Shown here: piece after piece, positions 59,292-64,000 of the stretch
How the letters are laid out: each line of letters starts with the position of its first letter
Numbering within the stretch: the stretch's first letter is position 1
Origin: Methanococcoides burtonii DSM 6242
GTDB taxonomy: Archaea > Halobacteriota > Methanosarcinia > Methanosarcinales > Methanosarcinaceae
Assembly (NCBI RefSeq): GCF_000013725.1
Contig: NC_007955.1
Location: forward strand, 1,829,579-1,893,578
Length of the DNA: 64,000 nt
Direction: 5' to 3'
The notes under the pieces: generated by a model
What the model was told of the DNA's origin: nothing
Databases searched by the model: none
What the model saw: the letters and a program-made list of their open reading frames with translations, nothing else
Made by a program: the position numbers and the translations under genes

Positions 59292-60056
59292 TCAGAGAAC
59301 TCTGGTCGTGGTCTCCAGTTCAATACCTTTGTTAGTGATATTATATGAAATGGTCTTATCCGGGGGTATCATTCCTCTCATCTTGCGTATCAATATTGAG
59401 CGTTCGATCTCACTTCCACGCTCTCTCATTCGAAATTCTATCACTCCATCACACACACCCTTAAGTGTATTTTCAACTATTGGGTCATGCATACCATCAG
59501 TCATCATAACAAGCTGGACTGCGTTTGTAAGCTTGCCTATGGATGATATTATTTCAATGGCCTCAATGACAGAGCTAAGTTCATATGATCTCAGGAAGTA
59601 AGAAATTGAATCCACAACACCTCTGTATGACCCCTTTCTTTCTTTTGTAGCAGCCGCTTTAAGTTGGTTCATGGTGTCAGTGTTCAGTTTCAAATAATCT
59701 TTTGCTGAAAGGTTGCAGGCAGCGTTCTTTGGCAAAATATTACAAACCCGCGCAGTATAAGCATCAATAAAGTCAACTTTTCCTTCATCGATCTGTTTTT
59801 CAATATTCCACCCGAAATTCTTCATATCTTCAACTATCTCCTGAATTGGGTGTTCAGCAGAAAAATAGTAGACATCTTCATGGTTCTTCAATCCACCATA
59901 AATAAATTGTTGTGCAAAGACCTCAGCACTTGAACCTGGTTCTGCAAGAAGGAGTATCGTAGTTCCCGGTGGAACTCCTCCTCCGAGCTGCACATCCAAA
60001 CTCACTACTCCAGTTGGGACGCGGTATCCCCCAGTGCCATCGAAACTGTAATCCAT
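59292..60056 (-). CDS. HTR-like/KaiC-related RecA-fold protein with degenerate P-loop
   Basis: About 254 residues from ATG 60056, where GGTGA lies 5 bases upstream; ATG 60068 is the alternative. Start of the RecA fold (VPTGVVSLDVQLGGGVPPG) then LLAEPGSSAEVFAQQ in place of Walker A, so ATP binding is doubtful. VYYFSAEHPIQEI and later RGSEIERSILIRKMRG follow the KaiC pattern. Followed by the 58068 gene after 54 bp, likely an operon. Confidence 0.7.
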   Translation of the reverse strand: MDYSFDGTGGYRVPTGVVSLDVQLGGGVPPGTTILLLAEPGSSAEVFAQQFIYGGLKNHEDVYYFSAEHPIQEIVEDMKNFGWNIEKQIDEGKVDFIDAYTARVCNILPKNAACNLSAKDYLKLNTDTMNQLKAAATKERKGSYRGVVDSISYFLRSYELSSVIEAIEIISSIGKLTNAVQLVMMTDGMHDPIVENTLKGVCDGVIEFRMRERGSEIERSILIRKMRGMIPPDKTISYNITNKGIELETTTRVL

Positions 60057-60184
60057 TTTACTCACCATGTGATATTCCTTAGGAAATAATCCTGACAAAA
60101 CGGTTTGAACATCATAATTGTTATCATAACATATTGATTCCTCTTAGTTTTTATAGTTATAGTATATTTTAATTATCGATTACT

Positions 60185-60550
60185 ATGATCGATCTTGATA
60201 CTCTCAAATTTGATGGAAATGGCCTGATCGGTGCAATAGCTCAGGACAATAGGACCGGTGAAGTACTCATGTTCGCTTTTATGAACAGGGAAGCTCTGGA
60301 AAAGACAATTGAGACCGGTATTGCTCATTACTGGAGTCGCAGCAGACAAAAACTCTGGAAAAAAGGCGAAAGTTCCGGGCACATGCAGAAAGTTCATGAG
60401 CTACTCATTGACTGTGATATGGATGCTATTATCCTTAAGATCTCCCAGGAAGGTGGAGCATGTCATACTGGATATCGTTCTTGCTTCTACCGCAATATCG
60501 AAGGAGATGTTGTAGGCGAGAAAGTGTTCGATCCGGCTGACGTTTACTGA
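60185..60550 (+). CDS. hisI: Phosphoribosyl-AMP cyclohydrolase
   Basis: 121 residues. [52 protein letters not shown] and [10 protein letters not shown] with zinc-binding HTGYRSCFY. Third step of histidine synthesis. Stand-alone HisI without HisE, as is common in archaea. Confidence 0.95.
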   Translation: MIDLDTLKFDGNGLIGAIAQDNRTGEVLMFAFMNREALEKTIETGIAHYWSRSRQKLWKKGESSGHMQKVHELLIDCDMDAIILKISQEGGACHTGYRSCFYRNIEGDVVGEKVFDPADVY

Positions 60551-60647
60551 TATTTTAATGACCCTTTTAAGTCCTATACCTTCCTTTTTTTGATATTTCA
60601 TTGTTTGTGTCAGTTGTGTTAAATAGTTTTGATCGTTAGTTCTATTT

Positions 60648-62504
60648 ATGGTAAAAGGAGAAAATAACAGGATAGTTCCTGATACAAGTGTGATCATCGA
60701 TGGTTTCCTGTCTGAGATGGTCGAGAGTGGTAAGTATGAAGGGATAGAACTGTTCATATCAGAAGCCATGGTGGCAGAACTGGAATCTCAGGCAAACCGT
60801 GGCCTTGATATTGGTAATAAAGGGCTTGACGAGTTAAAACAGCTTCAAGAGATGGCCCGTGAGGGTATGTTAGACATGTCCTTTACAGGCAAAATACCCA
60901 CTGCCGAAGAAAGGATGTATGCAAAAGCAGGTACTATCGATGCTATCATCCGTTCATGTGCTGAAGATCTTGATGCTACTTTTGTGACTGGCGATAAAGT
61001 ACAGTATGATGTAGCAGTGGCAAAAGGTATGGATGTGGAATATCTTCCTCCGAGAAAGAATGAATTAATGCCTTTACTAATTGAAGATTTTTTTACTGAT
61101 GACACGATGTCTGTGCATTTAAAGCATAAAATTGCTCCAATGGCAAAACGCGGTTCTATCAAGAATATCGAGTTCGTGACAATAAGGGATACTCCATGCA
61201 GTTCTCATGAACTCAAACAAATAATAAGGGAACTGCTTGAACGTGCAAGGGCAGATGATGAGTCTTTCACTGAGATGTCCCTTAAAGGTGCAACGGTCCT
61301 TCAGATCCGTGATATGCGAATAGCCATATCAACTCCTCCGTTCTCTGATGACGTTGAAATAACTGCAGTTCGTCCGGTTGCATCGGTAAGTCTTGATGAT
61401 TATTATCTTGGTGATGAACTAAAGGAAAGGATTCTGGCACAACGTGGGATTCTGGTTTCAGGTCCACCGGGTGCTGGGAAATCCACTTTTGGTGCAGGTG
61501 TGGCCATATTCTTGCATGAGAACAACTATGTTGTCAAGACAATGGAATCTCCGAGGGACCTGCAGGTTCCAAATGAGATTACCCAGTATGCACCGCTTGA
61601 AGGAAGTATGGAAAAAACGGCTGATGTGCTGTTGCTTGTCAGACCAGACTATACTATCTATGACGAGGTTCGCAAGACCCGCGACTTTGAGATATTTGCA
61701 GATATGAGACTTGCAGGCGTGGGTATGATCGGTGTTGTACACGCAAATCGTGCTATTGATGCTGTGCAAAGGCTTATCGGCAGAGTTGAGCTTGGTGTTA
61801 TTCCTCAGGTCGTAGATACTGTTATTTTTATCGACAAAGGCGAGGTTGCTCAGGTACAGACCCTTGAGTTCACTGTAAAGGTCCCATCAGGAATGCTTGA
61901 GGCCGATCTTGCAAGACCTGTTATAGTGGTCTCCGATTTTGAGACATCCGCTCCTGAATTCGAAATATATACTTTCGGTGAACAGGTCGTAGTTATGCCG
62001 GTCTCTGACTCGGGTTCGGTAGCCCGTAAGCCTGTATGGGGTCTTGCAGAAGGTGAGATCGAAGATGTTGTGCAGCGATACGCCAAAGGTCCGGTGGATG
62101 TTGAGATGTTGTCAGATACAAGCGCTGTTGTAAAGGTCCTTGGTAGTGAGATATCTAAGGTGATAGGCAAAAGTGGTGTGACCATCGATGAGATCGAGAA
62201 GATAGTCGGAGTTCATATCGATGTGCGTGAACTTGATGAGAAATCTCTAAATAGAGACAATAAGGACCGTTCTCCCGAATTGTCCTACAGGCCTACCATC
62301 GAACACACAAAGAAGCACGTTATACTGAACGTCCCGGAAATAGCTTCGCAGGATGTCGAGATATATGCAGGAGATGACTATCTTTTCACTGCAACAGTTG
62401 GGCGACATGGAGATGTCAAGGTCCGTAGCAATTCTGCTCTTGCAGGGGATATTATGGATGCAGTGGATGATGGGAACTCGATAATTATCAAAGTAATACA
62501 ATAA
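60648..62504 (+). CDS. PIN-domain / PilT-like ATPase / KH-domain protein
   Basis: 618 residues. N-terminal PIN domain (IVPDTSVIIDGF, VTGDKVQYDVA acidic residues), then a secretion-type ATPase with Walker A GPPGAGKST (about 271-279) and conserved DMRLAGVGMIGVVHANRAID, and a C-terminal KH domain (KVLGSEISKVIGKSGVTID). The combination is widespread in euryarchaea and suggests RNA processing, but no substrate is known. Confidence 0.9.
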   Translation: MVKGENNRIVPDTSVIIDGFLSEMVESGKYEGIELFISEAMVAELESQANRGLDIGNKGLDELKQLQEMAREGMLDMSFTGKIPTAEERMYAKAGTIDAIIRSCAEDLDATFVTGDKVQYDVAVAKGMDVEYLPPRKNELMPLLIEDFFTDDTMSVHLKHKIAPMAKRGSIKNIEFVTIRDTPCSSHELKQIIRELLERARADDESFTEMSLKGATVLQIRDMRIAISTPPFSDDVEITAVRPVASVSLDDYYLGDELKERILAQRGILVSGPPGAGKSTFGAGVAIFLHENNYVVKTMESPRDLQVPNEITQYAPLEGSMEKTADVLLLVRPDYTIYDEVRKTRDFEIFADMRLAGVGMIGVVHANRAIDAVQRLIGRVELGVIPQVVDTVIFIDKGEVAQVQTLEFTVKVPSGMLEADLARPVIVVSDFETSAPEFEIYTFGEQVVVMPVSDSGSVARKPVWGLAEGEIEDVVQRYAKGPVDVEMLSDTSAVVKVLGSEISKVIGKSGVTIDEIEKIVGVHIDVRELDEKSLNRDNKDRSPELSYRPTIEHTKKHVILNVPEIASQDVEIYAGDDYLFTATVGRHGDVKVRSNSALAGDIMDAVDDGNSIIIKVIQ

Positions 62505-62511
62505 AAAAATA

Positions 62512-62534
62512 TGAGGGGACTATCCCCTCATTTT
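62512..62534. terminator. Bidirectional terminator between PIN-ATPase and ECF genes
   Basis: TGAGGGGA-CTA-TCCCCTCA (62512-62530) followed by TTTT. It lies between convergent genes and has A-rich flank on the other side. Confidence 0.75.
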
Positions 62535-62549
62535 CCTCATTCTTTGATA

Positions 62550-62846
62550 TTAGGCTTTGATTATCTTTCCAAGGCCAAAGCTTATTGCCAGAATGCCTAT
62601 TGTGCCCAGGCATATTGCGACTATCTCTCCAAGCTTGCCCTTACCTTCGATCGCGTAATCCGGCATTGGTGAATCAATGGTAGCTTCAGTTTCTTCCAGT
62701 TCTGCAAATCTTTCTTCTCCGATCACCTTTTCAGCTGCACTTTCCAATCCATCAGGATCGGATGATGCAAGGAATGGTGCGAGTATTGATATCAGGATAG
62801 CGAGAGCAAGTACGATGTACAGTAGTTTCATGTTAGGATTGCTCAC
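62550..62846 (-). CDS. PDGLE-type component of Ni/Co ECF transporter (CbiN/NikN-like)
   Basis: 98 residues. N-terminal helix (LLYIVLALAILISILAPFLA), SSDPDGLESAAEKV motif that defines the family, C-terminal helix. Starts with GTG 62846: AAGGAGG lies 7 bases upstream and GTGA overlaps the CbiM stop, so the two are translationally coupled. Confidence 0.9.
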   Translation of the reverse strand: MSNPNMKLLYIVLALAILISILAPFLASSDPDGLESAAEKVIGEERFAELEETEATIDSPMPDYAIEGKGKLGEIVAICLGTIGILAISFGLGKIIKA

Positions 62847-63499
62847 AATGTTGCCTCCTTTGAACTTTCCACTGCCTTATCATCTACAAGGTCGGGACGT
62901 GCTTTTGCAATTGCACCAATGGCGATGGCAGTGATAAGACCTTCTCCGATTATCCCTATCACAAAGTGAAATGTTCCCATTGCAACTATTCCCGGAACAA
63001 GTGGGAATGTACCGGCGATGCTCATCTCTATGGCTGTTGCAATAGATGATATGAACAGACCAAGCCATGCGCCGATAAATGCCGATATCTTTATGTCAAT
63101 GTTCCTTTTCCGGAGTGCGACAAACCCATAGTAGCCAATAAATCCTGAAATAACTCCCATGTTGAGTATGTTCGCACCCATTACGGTGATTCCACCATCT
63201 GCAAATACAATTCCTTGTACTAGTAATACGAGTGTAAGAACAAGCACTCCTGCAAACGGACTGCCCAATATTATTGCTACAAGAGCTGCACCGACCATGT
63301 GGCCGCTGGTTCCCATTCCAATTGGGATGTTGAGTGCCTGAATGGCAAATATCCCTGCAGACAATGCTGCAAGGATTGGTATTTTCATGTCATCCATATC
63401 CCTTCTTGCCCATCTGAGGGACATGAAGATGAATGGGATTGCTATTGCCCAGTAAACAAGTGCTTGTGATAGTGGCATAAATGAATCCGGTATGTGCAT
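62843..63499 (-). CDS. Ni/Co ECF transporter substrate component (CbiM/NikM-like)
   Basis: 218 residues from ATG 63499 (MHIPDSFM), set by GGAGAAAGATAAAATG; upstream in-frame codons are non-coding. His2 in MHIPDSF is the metal ligand of CbiM/NikM. Multiple membrane helices; GTSGHMVGAALVAIILGSPFAG is the family signature. NikR-type operator upstream favours nickel. Confidence 0.9.
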   Translation of the reverse strand: MHIPDSFMPLSQALVYWAIAIPFIFMSLRWARRDMDDMKIPILAALSAGIFAIQALNIPIGMGTSGHMVGAALVAIILGSPFAGVLVLTLVLLVQGIVFADGGITVMGANILNMGVISGFIGYYGFVALRKRNIDIKISAFIGAWLGLFISSIATAIEMSIAGTFPLVPGIVAMGTFHFVIGIIGEGLITAIAIGAIAKARPDLVDDKAVESSKEATL

Positions 63500-63542
63500 T
63501 TTATCTTTCTCCTTATGGATCTTGGAAATTACGTACACGGAG

Positions 63543-63601
63543 GTGTTACGCAATTGTATTAAAGTAACACTCGCGAAATTAGTTGTAACATATATAAATT
63601 T
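63543..63601 (-). promoter_or_regulatory. NikR-like operator and promoter of the cbiM/nikM operon
   Basis: GTGTTAC (63543-63549) and GTAACAC (63564-63570), a perfect inverted repeat with 14-bp spacer, matching the NikR-type motif described for archaea and some bacteria (from memory). A TTTATATA box at about 63594-63601 (minus) puts the start of transcription at the operator, as for a repressor. Confidence 0.7.
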
Positions 63602-63785
63602 AATGGTAATACAAAAGATACCTTTCTGATTACTTGCGAACATTTGAAACGACATTCAAAGCAACTCTTTTCAAATTTGTAAGGGGGAATGTTACGTTTG
63701 TGGCATAATTTATTAATAATAATATCTCTTTTTCCTGTCATCTGACTGCTGCCTCTAGTAAAAAAAGCAGCAGGTGAAGGTAATC

Positions 63786-64000
63786 ATGGCTTCTGAAAAC
63801 CCTATTATAGAACTGAATAACCTTTCTTTCAAATATTCTCATAGTGATGTAAAGGCACTTGACGGGATCGATCTAAGCATATATCCCGGTGAGAAAATTG
63901 CTATTCTTGGGGCCAATGGCGCAGGGAAATCTACTCTTTTCAAGCATTTGAACGGCATACTTTCTCCCTCTTCAGGCAATGTGCTAATCAAAGGGGATAC
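63786..64000 (+). CDS. ATP-binding component of the Ni/Co ECF transporter (partial, runs off the window)
   Basis: Only the first 71 residues. Starts at ATG 63786 after [26 protein letters not shown] and Walker [11 protein letters not shown] are typical of CbiO-type ABC ATPases. It is divergent from cbiM, so the transporter is split into two transcripts. Confidence 0.85.
   Translation, partial: MASENPIIELNNLSFKYSHSDVKALDGIDLSIYPGEKIAILGANGAGKSTLFKHLNGILSPSSGNVLIKGD

Overview
The window is from a methanogenic archaeon of the Methanosarcinales, most likely Methanosarcinaceae near Methanococcoides or Methanolobus. The evidence is an archaeal 16S-tRNA-Ala-23S-5S operon, TATA-box promoters, archaeal information-processing genes (DnaG-type primase, RPA-like OB-fold protein, ArcS, KptA, RtcA, archaeal NAC), a CobW GTPase divergent from a MetE-like methyltransferase, and in-frame amber codons inside three otherwise intact genes. 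None of the 57 CDS stops I read is TAG. Together this fits a pyrrolysine-decoding genome. Genus assignment is inference.

Layout: (1) 0-11 kb is an island of secreted or surface proteins: a beta-propeller protein, a serpin, a frameshifted transglutaminase-like protein, a PGF-CTERM protein, two unknown secreted proteins, and a thioredoxin-like/M28 peptidase pair. Several share one upstream operator, one structured 5' leader RNA and nearly identical signal peptides. (2) 11-15 kb is accessory DNA: a small HTH gene beside an array of CAATTG-centred palindromes, a decayed 0.6 kb stretch, and a three-gene minus-strand cassette of unknown function. (3) 15-29 kb holds CobW/MetE-like, a KaiC-like ATPase, a SelB-like GTPase, an RNA ligase with an internal amber codon, five tandem CBS-domain genes, an OB-fold protein, KptA, RtcA and a flavin disulfide reductase. 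(4) 30-42 kb holds DnaG, UPF0058 with an internal amber codon, an acetyltransferase, ArcS, a GlcD/GlcF-type D-lactate/glycolate oxidase pair, a hybrid histidine kinase, a YgiQ radical-SAM protein, an MBL hydrolase and TatD. (5) 42.7-44.6 kb looks like a small integrated element flanked by direct copies of the leuA 3' end, between tatD and leuA. (6) 46.5-52.5 kb is the rRNA operon followed by tRNA-Cys and a second, divergent 5S gene. (7) 52.6-64 kb holds a third amber-containing gene, a UbiA prenyltransferase, a dihydrolipoamide dehydrogenase-like enzyme, a GltS-type symporter bracketed by 53-bp direct repeats, NAC, IscA-like, two RecA/nuclease-like genes, HisI, a PIN-ATPase-KH protein and a nickel/cobalt ECF transporter with a NikR-like operator.

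The strongest candidates for undescribed biology are the operator + leader RNA + signal-peptide cassette of the secretome island, the leuA-3'-end element, and the amber-containing RNA-metabolism genes. Four genes carry single-base frameshifts (beta-propeller, transglutaminase-like, DUF3795, leuA). They may be real decay or assembly error, and this should be kept in mind when reading them.
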